Both the position numbers and the translations under genes were made by a program. The notes under the pieces are model-generated. The model had not been told where the DNA came from. It saw only the letters and a program-made list of their open reading frames with translations, and did not search any database. A stretch of 64,000 nt of DNA from Cryptomeria japonica (Eukaryota; Streptophyta; Pinopsida; Cupressales; Cupressaceae): positions 127,519,140 through 127,583,139 of the forward strand of contig NC_081410.1 of the NCBI RefSeq assembly GCF_030272615.1. Direction: 5' to 3'. This document shows, piece after piece, positions 11,507 to 22,668 of the stretch. Every line of letters starts with the position of its first letter. Position 1 is the first letter of the stretch.

Positions 11507-12535
11507 TGTGTGTGTGAAAAGTGAGCCTATATCTGCAAGTTGTAAGACACAACACTTCAATTAAGTCATTAGATGCATGGTTAGTAAATCAATAATCAAT
11601 GAATAATAAACCATTACAAAGCGACCCATTGCCTTCTAGTAGATGTGAGTTTAGATTGCTCTCAGATTGCTAAGCTATCCAGTGACTAGACAACACCTAA
11701 ACGAAGGATTTTTAATCTATATGAGCATGAATATGAGCTAAATGGATGCAAGATTTAAGATAGATAAGCAAGATTAATCTAACATGATTTAAGCAATATA
11801 TGAATATTTAAGCTAAATGATTTAAGCAATATGAAATAACTAATATGCAATATCTCAATGCAAATTCTCAATGAACCTAGAGCAAAAATAGCATAATAAC
11901 AATATATTCTCCAGGATCTTTGAATGAGAGATGAGAGCCTGAATTTATAGAAAATTTAGAAAGAAACCAATGACTGAGATCAAATGATGATGAGCGGTCA
12001 AGATTTTTCAAGAAGAAGCACAATCCAGGTGAATTGATGTGATTGGATGCTTTTCTCAATTTTAAAAGAAATTGAACTAAAATTAAGATAAAATCAGGAA
12101 AAAACTGATTTATTTATTTCATTGAATTTTAATATTTAATTGTTTTATTTGCTTTCTTTGAGATTATTTATCAATTTTTAATTTATTTTTCAAGATTATC
12201 TCCAATTAATTTCTTTTCTCAAATTTTTAATTCTTTTTTTTCAAATTAATTCCTCTTTTTGAAGATTTGATGGCAAATTGATTTATTTAATTAAATATGC
12301 TAGGATATTCAATAAAATAAATAGGATAATTGTTTTAAAATGATTTACTTGGAATGATTAATTAATTCAATAAATATTTAATTAATATTGGTTGATTAAT
12401 TTGCCATGTGACATTGATGATTTTAGAAATTAATTGTGTGCTCAAGATTTATTTTAATTGCCTTTGATTAAGACCTTGGTGATGTTGTTGAGATTAGGGG
12501 CTCATGGTTTAGATGACCATTTTTAGGGTATTACA
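11507..12535 (-). repeat. LTR B (5' LTR of AB element)
   Basis: It pairs with LTR A at roughly 95% identity by eye. On the minus strand it runs from TGTAATACCC at 12535 to ACACACACA at 11507. The right target duplication GACCC (12536-12540) follows. Differences from LTR A are mostly single-base changes, so the insertion is not very recent. Confidence 0.87.
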
Positions 12536-12540
12536 GACCC

Positions 12541-13108
12541 TATTAGGGTTTTGGCAAAAATTAGGAATTGAATTGCAAATTTGAAAAGGGTCAAACCTAA
12601 AGGATAGGGACACCTTGAAATATGCTTAGAAAACTGAAATTGATTGAAATTGATTGAAATTTGCACAAAATCCAATTAAATTTGAATATTAGGGTTTTAG
12701 GACCTAACCACTTAATTTTTGAAATTTTGAATTTTGAAAAAGGAGGGAAATTGAAATTTGAATTTTAAGAAAGAGGATAACTCTGAAAACAGTCACAAGT
12801 CTGAAAAAATAAATGGCAATAAAATTTTTGCACAAGTTCAATATTATTTCTGAAAATTAGGGTTTTGACGATTAACCACTTAATTTTATGAATTTGATTT
12901 TCAAATTGAACAAGACAATGAATAAATTGAATTTGACAAAATATGCAATTTTCAGATCTAAGACAATAATAACCAATTTTTACAAAGCACAAGTTCAATT
13001 TTAATTTTTAAAAAATAGGGCTTTTAATGAATTAACCACTAAGTTTGTAGAAAAATTAAACTTGTAAATGAAAAATATGCGATGATTTTCAGAATAAAGC
13101 ATGCAAGA
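12541..13108 (-). repeat. Ty3-I 5' leader, distal part, with a ~165-bp degenerate tandem repeat
   Basis: Continuation of the Ty3-I leader after the AB insertion. Three degenerate units share 'acaagttcaat...attagggtttt...attaaccacttaatttt'. The ACCACT element sits at about 12707, 12875 and 13035, a spacing of 160-168 bp. No coding potential is seen. Confidence 0.6.
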
Positions 13109-13125
13109 TGTTGGGTTCACCAAAA
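13109..13125 (-). promoter_or_regulatory. Primer-binding site of Ty3-I
   Basis: Directly after LTR D2 on the minus strand lies TTTTGGTGAACCCAACA. The plus-strand Tat-like element has TTTGGTGAACCTGACATG in the same position after its 5' LTR (51757-51774). A shared motif at the same place in two elements supports a primer site, although I cannot name the tRNA with certainty. Confidence 0.65.
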
Positions 13126-14301
13126 TGTAATCAAGTGAAAAGTGAATTATGGAGAGATCAAGAGGAAATTTTTTCTTCCCTCCAAGGAGAGATGAAAGTT
13201 TCACTACGAATTTCCCTTCAATCACCTCACACACATTACATTTAAAAGAGGGGGGATAATTCACTAGATCCAATCTTTGAGGAGAGAGATTGAATACAAA
13301 ATGTATTGATAATGGTGTGAAATGACAAGTTGACCCCTCTTTTAGAATGAGTAATGGTTGAATTATGTATTTTGGGACTAAGTGTAAAAGTAGCAAAGAA
13401 CTGATTATACCACGAGATAGAAGTGTGAGATGAAGCTGTGCACCTGGATTTGGTTATAATATGTCAAGATGAAGTCACCTTGATAATTTGAGGAAAAGTT
13501 GTCGGGACCATGTTGAAAGTGCACACAGTCCTCCAAAACATTCACGAAACGAAAAGGGTTTTCCCGCCTCTACAAATGGAGTCCAAATTTGCAAATGCAG
13601 CTGCGCACCTGCAACCTACACATGGAAAACAGAGGAAAAAGGATTGGGATTGGGGGTTTGACCTTTGCTTTTAGGTCAAACCCCAGTTTTGGAATTAACC
13701 AAATGATGAAAGAAAGTACTTGCAAGTAAATGTAAATGAAATATTGAAATGCAATTCACCTCAAGAGAGGTTGTGATAGAAATGTAGGCAGATTTGTTTG
13801 TATGGAATTGAATGTTGAAAGGGATCTCCTCTTCAATGGTTGAACCCTTGACTTGAATGCAACACCTAGCCTTGAAGGGAGACTTGAGAATATTCAATGC
13901 TTGAAAGGAATGCTTGAATACTTGAATGCTCTTGAATTCTTGAATGCACAATCTCATATATTCGAATTTATGCCCTTCCATGCAAATGGGAGGAAAAATG
14001 CAACTTATTAATTCATCAATTAGGGTTAATTGATTGATTTTTCATCATAAACCGACATAGGGAAAGTTTTCCCACTGTAATTGCAAATTTCAATGCATAA
14101 TGTGAATGGAGGGGCCCTAAAATAGGGTAGGGATAGGGGCACCACACCCTTGTCCTAGGAGGACAGGGGTGCCATGCCCCTATCCTTCCCTTATCTAGGA
14201 CAAGAAATAGGGTTTAGATTATGCAGAGGACAGAAAAAGGTGTGATTTTCAAGGATGAGCAAGTCTCAGGTCTCCGATTGGGCTTGGGGATTTGATTCGC
14301 C
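13126..14301 (-). repeat. LTR D2, 5' LTR of Ty3-I, truncated by the copia insertion
   Basis: It begins TGTAATCAAG at 13126 and is closely similar to solo LTR D1. At 14301 it stops after 'tgattcgcc' and copia LTR L1 begins. The D1 continuation after 'catcgcc' (8780-8837) is absent, so about 60 bp of LTR start have been displaced. A second copy of this same junction occurs at 30440/30441. Confidence 0.75.
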
Positions 14302-15846
14302 TATTGAACACAAAGTACCACTGAGATGGGGGTGAATCAGTGGTTCCTAAACTCATGACTTTTAAAGAAACTTTAGAATACCAGTTGTCATCTTAAACAC
14401 TAAACAATCAAACCAATAAAGCAAATGAGGAAACCAAAGAGGACAATCACACACATGCAACCCACAATTCCAGATGTACAAGGAAAACCCAGTATGGGAA
14501 AAACCTCAGTGAGAAATGCTATTGGAGACTACTGCCCCAATCCAGCCTCATAAGTAAAACACCAAATTACAAAGATTTAGGGCACCAACCCAAGGAGCAT
14601 CAACCCCTGCACCAAGCTCCAACTTGGTGATGTATATTGAAATACAATTTAGATATAATTATAGCTTCTTGTTGCAAATGAATTCTACAACTCTTATTTA
14701 AATAGGTCTCTATTAGTTAACAGTCTTCTCTTCTTTATTGGATCTCACACTCCTGGTTAACAAATAGCTCTCTCTGATTCTTAGCCTCTCTTCTCTCTCT
14801 CTCAAAGCCTCACAACCCATTGTGTCACACTTGGATGCCTTCTTGATCAATCACACTTCACTGTTTTGCTCGACTGTTAGACTTGCTATAGTTATACTGA
14901 TACTCTATCGTTGTCGGTTAAACCCTCTTACCAGTTTACTTGTTAACTCACTTCTCAAACTTTTCTTAGAATAAATTCTAAGGGAGATGATCCTTCTCTT
15001 TTCTCAAGCTTTGTTCACTCTTCTTCTTTTTCTCAGGCATCAAGATTTTATGTTTCAAGCTCATGTATTTATATTCATGGATTCCTGCCAAGAAAGTATT
15101 CAAACATAGTTGTGTTAGGCTCTACCTTCTCCAACTCAATCTGAATCTAATTTGATTTGATATGCTTTTCTAGGGATAAGATCTTCATGACATCGATCAA
15201 TCTCCAGCAAAGCTTTGCATTCCACTGTGTGTTTCCTAAATTTGGATGTATGCCCCATGCTTTTCTGCTTTTCTTTGTCATTCACCATTAATGGCTTTGT
15301 TGTTTGCTTCACCAAATGAGTACGAAGATCAAATCTTCTTGCAAGATTAGTTTAGTCACTTTTCCATCTTGCCTTCCTCAAGCCACAATCCTCTGGCATC
15401 CTCCATGACTTGTGGGTTCCTCGTAAAAGTCGACCTTCTTGCAGATTTGTTACATCAATGCACACTCCACCAACTTGTGCAATACCTCCACCTGGCATCT
15501 AGTTGTCATGCTTGTCGACACCCACCTTTTCTTGGATTCCTATGTCGGTTTGACATACTTTGTTGACCAAGGTTGACTACCGATTTAGTTTATCTTACCA
15601 GTATGACCATCAAACATCCTCTCTATTTTGTTCACCAGTTGTTGTGCCTTTATCAAAAACAAACAACCTTCATCTCAGTTTATGTCTTACCTGTAAGCCT
15701 ACTTTACTGGTAGATGAAACAAGTCATGTGTACTAGTAGCCTTACTTTTGTCTTGCTCTTCTTATACCAGTCACCACTTCTTACTTACGAGTGACCTTTC
15801 CAAATCGGTTGACATTAATGACAACTTAATGCCCATAATGCCAACA
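14302..15846 (-). repeat. Copia LTR L1 (full-length form)
   Basis: It starts TATTGAACAC (mutated TGTTGAAC) and ends ATGCCAACA, 1,545 bp. Compared with L2 and L3 it carries an extra 548 bp (about 14793-15340) and lacks a 38-bp tandem duplication. A TATA-like atataaat (minus strand, about 15067-15074) lies in the extra part. Confidence 0.8.
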
Positions 15847-16045
15847 ATCTCACCCTTTGGCATTGATGTCAACTTACCGCAAGATACTTCATTCTGGTAA
15901 ATTTCTCTCCCTTTGACACAATGACAAAGGGTATTGTACACTCCCCCTTTGACTGCTACCAGTGATTTCAGTCGGAACTAAGATCTGGTCAAGAGTTAGA
16001 GATGCTTCTATGAACTCCCCCTTAACCATATAAATCCTTCCTCTC
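15847..16045 (-). promoter_or_regulatory. Copia 3' UTR with repeated polypurine tracts
   Basis: The LTR-adjacent tract (minus strand aaagggtgagat, 15847-15858) follows a T-to-A-like change from the usual aaagggggagat. Further tracts lie near 15903-15912, 15942-15954 and 16014-16023. The same cluster recurs at 28988-29160, 29687-29884 and 31472-31656. Confidence 0.65.
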
Positions 16046-16069
16046 TTAAGTGCATAAGGAAAATGGCAC
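16046..16069 (-). pseudogene. Last codons of copia pol, separated by LARD1
   Basis: On the minus strand this reads VPFSLCT followed by TAA. The uninterrupted paralogue at 29885-30199 ends SSFLCT and TAA, showing that LARD1 landed in the last few codons of the RNase H end. An apparently longer open frame here is a chance fusion with the LARD1 LTR. Confidence 0.8.
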
Positions 16070-16872
16070 TGTTAGGGTTCCCACAGATACTGAGAGGGGG
16101 GGGGGTGAATCAGTATCTAACCGGTAATAAGAATTTCTTAAGTTGAAACATGCAGAACATAATATAACAGTGTGCCAGTATGCAAGAAATAATGCAATAA
16201 ACAGAATCAAGAATATCCACATGAAAAGTACACCATAACACAAGATGTTTAACGAGGAAACCCGGTGTGGGAAAAACCTCGATGGGATTTGTGACCCACA
16301 ATATTCACTCACTGGCCAATAAGAGAATATTACTTATAATAGGGGCCTGCACATGCAGGAAGGCCAAATGCCTAGAGCTCACTGCTCAATGGGAAGTCAC
16401 ACTGACTTACAATAAGGATTATTCTAATCCAATAACTTGTACTACTTTACAATAGCATCTTCAATGTCAGATTCAGTACCGGTTCTTGCTCTATTCTTTA
16501 CATATACCTTCGACCTATAATTCGCACATTAGGTCTGCCTAATAATTATCTTTTTTCACCTACATCTCTTCTACAAATGTCTACAATGATCTCCTTTATA
16601 TACAAGAGTCATTTTAAAATTTGCCAAGTCGGCTTACAATAATAAACAAAATATTACATAACAAAAATCATGTCGGCCTCTGTGCCGGTATACATCTTTT
16701 CTTCTATGTCAGTGCCGGTGTAGAGTAATCTGTTGATGTCGGTGCACTGTCTTTCCTGTGTAATGCTTTGTCAGTATGATGTCTTACTGGTACCATAGGA
16801 TTGCAAGGTTACCATCAATGACAAAACCTTCAATCACATACAATGTCTCATTGGAGTGTCCATATGCCAACA
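16070..16872 (-). repeat. LARD1 3' LTR
   Basis: Pairs with 21868-22668. It contains a G9-10 run near 16096-16105 and a TATA-like tgtatataaa (minus strand, about 16594-16603). It starts TGTTAGGGTTCCC and ends CATATGCCAACA on the plus strand. Confidence 0.87.
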
Positions 16873-17116
16873 ATCTCCCCCTTTGGCATTGATGGCAACA
16901 CTCATGAGAAATTTCAAAAAAGTATCCAAAAATGTGTAGTCCAAAAATGTTTACCAAAAATATGAGAGCTCCCCCTGAGTATATGATTCCTGTGTTTTGA
17001 ACTTTCTCATCCCACTACTCCCCCTTTGGCATCAATGACAAAGGTTGTCAAGATGTTAGTAGAGTTTGTAGGTTCACCTATCCATATTCTCAACCTTGTA
17101 GCTGGGTAGTTATTAT
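16873..17116 (-). promoter_or_regulatory. LARD1 3' UTR with polypurine tracts
   Basis: The LTR-adjacent tract aaagggggagat (minus, 16873-16884) is identical to the copia family form. Additional tracts occur at about 16970-16977 and 17019-17029. No gene is seen. Confidence 0.7.
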
Positions 17117-20100
17117 CTAAAAAAGATCTCCCAAAATTAAGTTTAAACTATCCATAAATTTCTTACTATCTTTTATTATTGTCTCAGTTCTTTTTACTAT
17201 ACCGGTGAGATGTTGCAAATGCTCTGCCAGTGTTTGGTTGCCTTGTGTTAATGCCTCTAAGATTTCCTTCTGCAAAGATGCTAAATAGTCCAATCTTGGA
17301 CTCAGTTTAGATCTCAAATGCTTTGCCTTGTTTATTATTCTCTCTTTCTCTCTTTCCAGTTTGAGTAATTCTTCCTCAAAATTTGCTATCTTCTCTTCAA
17401 AAGCTGATAATGAATCCGGTGAGTTGACAAAGTTGTCTGCAAATTTATTTATCTCATCCTATGCCTTGCTTATTTTCTTGTCAATATCTACAGTCAAAAA
17501 TTTTGTTTTACATGTATCTTTATACAGAATTTTGTATTCTTTCAACAAACTACATAGTTCCGGTAGAAGTGTGTCAAAATCTCTGTTACACTTCTTTATT
17601 TCCTCATCAAAAAATTTCAGTTTCTCTTTCTCTACCTTATCCTTTACTGATTCTTCCTTTATTTTCTCAATGTTTTTAGAAATATATTTACACAATGTAT
17701 CCAATTGTCCTAAAGAATCTTTATTATTTATGTTACAGTTTGGAGCTATTACCTTCAAAATTGGTATAGAATCATCTATTGCTTTATAAGCCTGTGAACT
17801 GTAGTCAATTATTTTCTTAATGGAGTCAAGTAGTACCTCAGTCACATTTGTTGACTTAAATGTTGATGATGATCCAATAATCTGAGTACCAGTGGAAGTA
17901 ACCATGCTTGTATTGACCTCTGGCAAGTCAGTTTGTGTCTGCATTTCTTTTAGCACTGGTTTTCCAACTTCACTACTTACCGGTGGCACTATTTCCTTAT
18001 GAACCTATTCTAGAGCCTTTAGCTCTATTGGTTTCTCTGTATGTTGTGTTGTCTCTGTCTGTGCCTCAGTCTCTGCCTTTTTCTCTGTGTCCTCTACCGA
18101 TTTCTCTGTTTCCCCTGCTACAAGAGGCTCTTTAGCCATATCTGACTTGTTAGTTGTATCTTTATCAACTATTATGTTGATCTTTTGGGTATCAACATTT
18201 ACAGTATATAGGACTTTAGAATTAGGATTGCTATCCTCTACATCCATACTTTATGTTGCCGGTTGATCTTTAGTAGTTGTAATTTTCACAGGTGGGGGTA
18301 GGTTGTCTTTAACTTTTATGCTTGGTGGTCCACCAACTTTGCCTTTACCCCTTGTCCCTATCCTTCTGATATACCTTTATAGGCTTAGGTTTCTTGTATT
18401 CTTCTTGTTTTTCCTTGTCAACCAGGGATATATCCCAACCATCTTCTGTTTCCTCTGTTACTTCAATAAATTTTCCTACCATCAGGGAAATATGCCAGTG
18501 TGCAGTAGAGAATACTGACCAGTTTGCCTGAGCAATCAAATCATCAATTTCCTTGGGAGAGTTTACTGGATACACAGCAAGTAGTTTCTCTATTTTTATT
18601 TTCATATCTAATTCTATCACTGCTTGTCTTCTAGCCTCAAGTCTTTTGTACAAATCATCGGGAATTTCATTTGCTACTTCCATCAAAAATTTCTTGTACA
18701 TGTCCATATGCAATATCACACTTTCCTCAATTTTCTCTTTCTCATTAGCAGATAGAGTGTCATAAATTTTTCTTATGTTTTTCAGTTTTCCTTCCTCTAT
18801 GATTTCATTTAACAATATATCTAGAGGTGCCAAGTCACTATTTGTCCTTTTCTTTTTCTTTGGTGTCAGCTTCTTCTTGGGTGTGACATTTCTAACCGAG
18901 GATCTCACTGCTTGTTACTTTTGCCTTATCCTTCTAGGTGAAGGAGTGGTTGTCGGTGAGGGATCTCTTTTTCTAACAACTCTTTTAAAAGTTGTTGGCA
19001 TGTCACCTTTCGAAGAAGTACCTACCAGTGATAGATGAGCTTCAAGTTGTGGAGTTGCCAACTCATCTTCTGTTATGCCGGTTTTCTTTAGTACATCTTC
19101 CTTAATGGCCTTTGCTTGCCTAGATCCTTTCCTTACAAATGCCTCAACCTTCCTTACTCTTTTCTTTGATTGTATTTGGATTTCTATGGTCTCAGCAATA
19201 CCAAATACTTCTTCCTTAAGCTCATTGGGGGCTTCCAGAAGTGCTTTAGCATAAGTTTCAACTATGTGATCATCTGTCTCATAGCCCATCTCGGTTACCC
19301 AAATTGTCCTTGGGATGACCGCTTCCATCCAGATTTCATCTTTCTTAATAACAAAGCATATATCATCTTTGTATTTGTCTACTATTTTCTAAGATAACCT
19401 TATTCTTTGCTTCATTTTGGTCTTCAATGCTTGGAAAAAGTCATGAATATTGTTCTCCTTGTTCTCACCCATGGTATTGAACAGTTCAGTTAATTGTTTT
19501 CCTACCGGTATGTCATATCCAAGTTCTTTATAACCTATACTGGGAACCTGTTTTGTTATGTGTAGCATTAGACATACCAATAGATTTCCAAATTTGAAAG
19601 TTCCTTTCTTGTCCTTCTTTATCTTTCCAAGGTTGTCTATTAGTTCATCTTTTAACCATTCATAGATGTCAATTTTTGCATTGTCTATTACCATATCATA
19701 AGCACTCTTAATGCATAAACTTGAAACTAAGTTAAGTCTGTTAGCATGAGTGGCTTTGTAACCTAATATCATACTTATGAATCTCACATTGATATCTTTT
19801 ACATCATTAACCCTTAGTGATCTCTTATCGAATGTTGCACCTATTAGTTTTGTAACTAGGTCATTTGGAATCTTCTTGGTTTTGTCTAGTCTCTTACTGG
19901 TGGTCGGTAACCCTGTGACAGCTTTCACAGCTTCCTTGGTGATCTTATGGATTGCATCTAGCCAGAAAAATTCTCCATGAACTCTGCTTAACACTATCCT
20001 AATCACATCCTTTGGAAATTCAGGAATGCTAAGGATTTCTGTGAATCCTAGGGTTTCAATAACCTTGTGTTCATCTTTAACATTGTCGGTATCATCACAT

Positions 20101-20336
20101 ATTACGGTTTTATACATGGTTTTGATTTTCTCATCTCCTAACTCTTCAATATTGTAGTGGATGTACATTCTAGGGTCTTCAGCATATACAACACCTTTAG
20201 GGATTTGATAAAAAGCACCTAAGGTATCATCCTTCTTTGCTATCTCGGGGACTAACTGAAATACGGGCCTAGGTCTTTTGATTACTTCAACAACAGTAGG
20301 GTTTGCTATGTATTCAATTGCAGAGGTGGATGCCAT
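17117..20336 (-). pseudogene. LARD1 ORF2: ~1,070-codon protein with transposon-associated N-terminal domain and C-terminal coiled coils
   Basis: Frame is continuous from the ATG at 20336 to about 18345, with stops at about 19389 and 18912. It shifts by one base near 18345-18370 and continues to the stop at 17117, with stops near 18250, 17990-18005 and 17456. The first ~315 residues (IANPTVVEV, EAVKAVTGLPTTSKRLD, EWLKDELIDNLGKI, FGNLLVCLMLH) resemble the plant-specific domain of many transposon proteins, a tentative recognition. Then come basic clusters (TPKKKLTPKKKKR), a helical region (YKRLEARRQAVIELDMKI) and long charged coils ending LSPRLDYLASLQKEILEAL. LARD2 encodes the same protein. Function unknown; it might be a particle or RNA-binding protein, or a passenger gene. 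Confidence 0.7.
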
Positions 20337-20638
20337 GATTAAATACCTTTTTCTACCTTGGATGGATGATTGCTTGGAGTGTGCTTGCTTCTTGCTCGAA
20401 ATGCCTTAGCTCGAAATCTTTGCACTCTCTGAAAATTTAAAATCACAGTGAAATTAAATGGAGCTAAAACCTTATTTTTATAATGTCTTTTCACCATCTA
20501 CCACATTAATTGCATGCCGGCTAAGTATTCACTTAACATTGTCTACCAGTAATAAGTAATTTTCAACTTCTTATCTCTAACCGAGGGAATAATTAGCATA
20601 TGTGTCATTTGATTGCCAAACCCTAAAGAAAATTTTCT
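20337..20638. other. LARD1 spacer between ORF1 and ORF2
   Basis: About 300 bp with no open frame supported. ORF1 ends at 20639 and ORF2 starts at 20336 on the same strand, so if translated from one RNA ORF2 would need reinitiation, splicing or its own promoter. Confidence 0.5.
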
Positions 20639-21796
20639 TCAATTAGATGAAGAACTTCCTGCCGGTGGAGCACTGCTCTGTCCTGTCAATGAAGCATCAC
20701 TTTGTCCTACCGGTGGAGCATTGATTGGTTCTATCGGTGGAGAAGTATTCCCAATATTTAGATCTGCTTTTCTAATCCATTTCTTTGAGAATTCTTGCTT
20801 AACCTCTTCAACTTTTTCCTTACCTTTCAAGCTAGCACTTTTGTTGTCTATCGGTGTTCCTTTCCTTCTACAAAATTTAGCAATATGCCCAATCTTGTTA
20901 CATGCATAACAAGTTACATTATTCTTCTGAATAGCTTTCCCATAACCTATGCCGGTTTGTGTTTTGCATTGATTTGATAAGTGTCCAAATCTTCCACAAA
21001 CATAACATCTCACATTCATTCTGCAGTTTTCAGAGTTGTGACCAACTTTGTTGCATTTTGAACATTGACCGGTGGGTGTATTGATATTCTGATAATTCCT
21101 AGATCTACATTCATTTTCTCTATGACCATACTTATTATAGTTAAAGCATTTTCCATTGAATTTATAAGCATTAGGTTGTCTTACCGGTTTGTTGTGATCC
21201 TGAGTATTTGCAGTACCGGAGCTTTCACCAACTTCAAAGCCAATTCTAGAAGTGTCACCTTTAGGTTTTTGATTCTTCAGCAAGGTACCAAGTTCCTCTA
21301 AGATTTTCTTGAATTTTTCTTTGTGTTGATTTGCAGTTTCCAGTTCCCTTTCCAAGATTTCTTTTTGTCTCATTAGTTCATTTGAGTCATTCTGAGTATG
21401 CATCAGATTTGTCTTCAACATGTCATTTTCATAGCTAAGTCTTGTGTTTTCATTTGCTGCATCACTTAGTCTTCTGGTCAATTCTTCTTCATTCTTCTTT
21501 CTATCCTCAATCTCTTTGCAAAATCTCATAGTCATATCCTGCATTTCATTTTTTGTTGTCATGATCTCTTGTTTCAACTTGCTTATCATGTCATTGAGTG
21601 ATTCCTTTTCATCATTCTCATTTTGCAATTTTTCACAAAGTTCTCTTCTCTTATTTCTTGCAACAGTAAAATTTTATTGAAGTGCCTGAATGATATCCTG
21701 AGCTGCTCTTAAATCATCTTCTAATTTGATATTTTTCAATTTTTCTTTATCATAGTTTGTAAGAGCTCCTTCAAGTTGCATCATCAGATTTTCCAT
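20639..21796 (-). pseudogene. LARD1 ORF1: coiled-coil protein with four CCHC zinc knuckles
   Basis: The likely start is the ATG at 21796 (MENLMMQLEGAL), 58 bases after the primer site. One stop near 21674-21676 breaks an otherwise open frame of about 385 codons. Residues 1-170 are a long coiled coil rich in E, K, N and M. Four knuckles follow: a degenerate first one CFNYNKYGHRENEC (second Cys lost), then CSKCNKVGHNSENC, CYVCGRFGHLSNQC and CYACNKIGHIAKFC. The tail repeats the motif (A/S)PPxGxS. CX2CX4HX4C knuckles bind RNA in Gag proteins. This is probably the element's own Gag-like RNA-binding protein, though no capsid motif is seen. The ORF at 49577-50380 is its homologue. Confidence 0.78.
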
Positions 21797-21853
21797 CTTT
21801 ACCGGTGTCAAGATCTTCCTCAAGTTGTTAGACTTTTGAAAATAGAGGATCAG

Positions 21854-21865
21854 GCTCTGATACCA
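21854..21865 (-). promoter_or_regulatory. LARD1 primer-binding site (initiator tRNA-Met)
   Basis: Minus strand TGGTATCAGAGC starts two bases after the LTR end. This is the standard 12-base site complementary to the 3' end of plant initiator tRNA-Met. Confidence 0.92.
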
Positions 21866-21867
21866 AT

Positions 21868-22668
21868 TGCTAGGGTTCCCATAGATACTGAGAGGGGGGG
21901 GTGAATCAGTATCTAACCGGTAATAAGAATTTCTTAAGTTGAAACATGTAGAACATAATATAACTGTGTACCGGTATGCAAGAAATAATGCAATAAACAG
22001 AATCAAGAATATCCACATGAAAAGTACACCATAACACAAGATGTTTAATGAGGAAACCCAGTGTGAGAAAAACCTCAGTGGGATTTGTGACCGACAATAT
22101 TCACTCACTGGCCAATAAGAGAATATTACTTACAATAGGGGCCTGCACATGCAGGAAGGCCAACTGCCTAGAGCTCACTGCTCAATGGGAAGTCACACTG
22201 ACTTACAATAAAGATTATTGTAATCCAATAACGTGTACTTCTTTACAATAGCATCTTCAATGTTAGATTCAGTGCCGTTTCTTTCTCTGTTCTTTACATA
22301 TACCCTTGACCTATAATTCGCACATTAGGTCTGCCTAATAATTATCTTTTTTCTCCTACATCTCTTCTACAAATGTTTACAATGATCTCCTTTATATACA
22401 AGAGTCATTTTACAATTTTCCAAGTCAACTTACAATAATAAACAAAATATTACATAACAAAAATCTTGTCGGCCTCTGTGCCGGTATACATCTTTTCTTA
22501 TGTGCCAGTGTCGGTGTACAGTAATCTATTGATACCGGTGCACTATCTTGCCTGTGTAATGATTTGTCGATATGATGTCTTGTCGGTGTCATAGGATTGC
22601 AAGGTTTCCATCAATGAAAAAACCTTCAATCGCATATAATGTCTCATTGGAGTGTCCATATGCCAACA
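21868..22668 (-). repeat. LARD1 5' LTR
   Basis: Pairs with 16070-16872. Terminal TG has become TGCTAGGG here. TATA-like tgtatataaa lies on the minus strand at about 22391-22400. Followed by GACAC, the right target duplication. Confidence 0.87.

Larger units (their letters stand above)
4569..12535 (-). mobile_element. AB element: complete LTR retrotransposon without gag-pol, carrying an antisense PMD gene
   Basis: Two near-identical LTRs of about 1.03 kb (4569-5600 and 11507-12535) lie in the same orientation and are flanked by GACCC on both sides. Transcription should run on the minus strand: the polypurine tract aaagaggggaaaa lies next to LTR A, and TTGGCGC, resembling a primer site, lies next to LTR B. 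The interior (5601-11506) has no gag, protease, reverse transcriptase or integrase. Its only gene-like content is a plant-mobile-domain protein on the opposite (plus) strand. The LTR starts TGTAATACCCTAAAAATGG on the minus strand, like the Tat-type LTRs elsewhere in this window. It is best described as a large non-autonomous derivative of a Tat-like Ty3/gypsy lineage. Confidence 0.82.
1..14301 (-). mobile_element. Ty3-I: minus-strand Ty3/gypsy element, gag-protease only, nested insertion inside
   Basis: Read on the minus strand, the order is 5' LTR (13126-14301, cut by the copia insertion at 14302), primer-binding site (13109-13125), leader (12541-13108 continuing at 4568), gag-protease (4012-531) and a 3' region leaving the window at base 1. 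The leader is interrupted by the AB element (4569-12535); the GACCC duplication on both sides shows that the two halves were once adjacent. No reverse transcriptase, RNase H or integrase is seen before the left edge, so this is either a gag-pro-only non-autonomous family or a copy whose pol is deleted. The 3' LTR is outside the window. The assignment is inferred from the gag and protease motifs. Confidence 0.75.
16070..22668 (-). mobile_element. LARD1: non-autonomous LTR retrotransposon with two own genes
   Basis: It is bounded by LTRs 16070-16872 and 21868-22668 (TGTTAGGG...GCCAACA, about 800 bp each). The target duplication is GGCAC (16065-16069) / GACAC (22669-22673). The initiator-Met primer site (21854-21865) adjoins the right LTR and the polypurine tract aaagggggagat (16873-16884) the left one, so the element reads on the minus strand. 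The interior has no protease, integrase or reverse transcriptase. It carries ORF1 (coiled coil plus zinc knuckles) and ORF2 (about 1,070 codons). LARD2 has the same two genes under different LTRs. It is probably mobilised by copia enzymes. Confidence 0.85.

Noticed and set aside
16046-16312. Open reading frame of 88 codons
   Set aside because: It is LARD1 LTR read into the last seven codons of copia pol, an accidental fusion.
21797-22108. N-terminal extension of LARD1 ORF1 into the LTR
   Set aside because: The extension covers the LTR and primer site; the ATG at 21796 just after the primer site is the sensible start.
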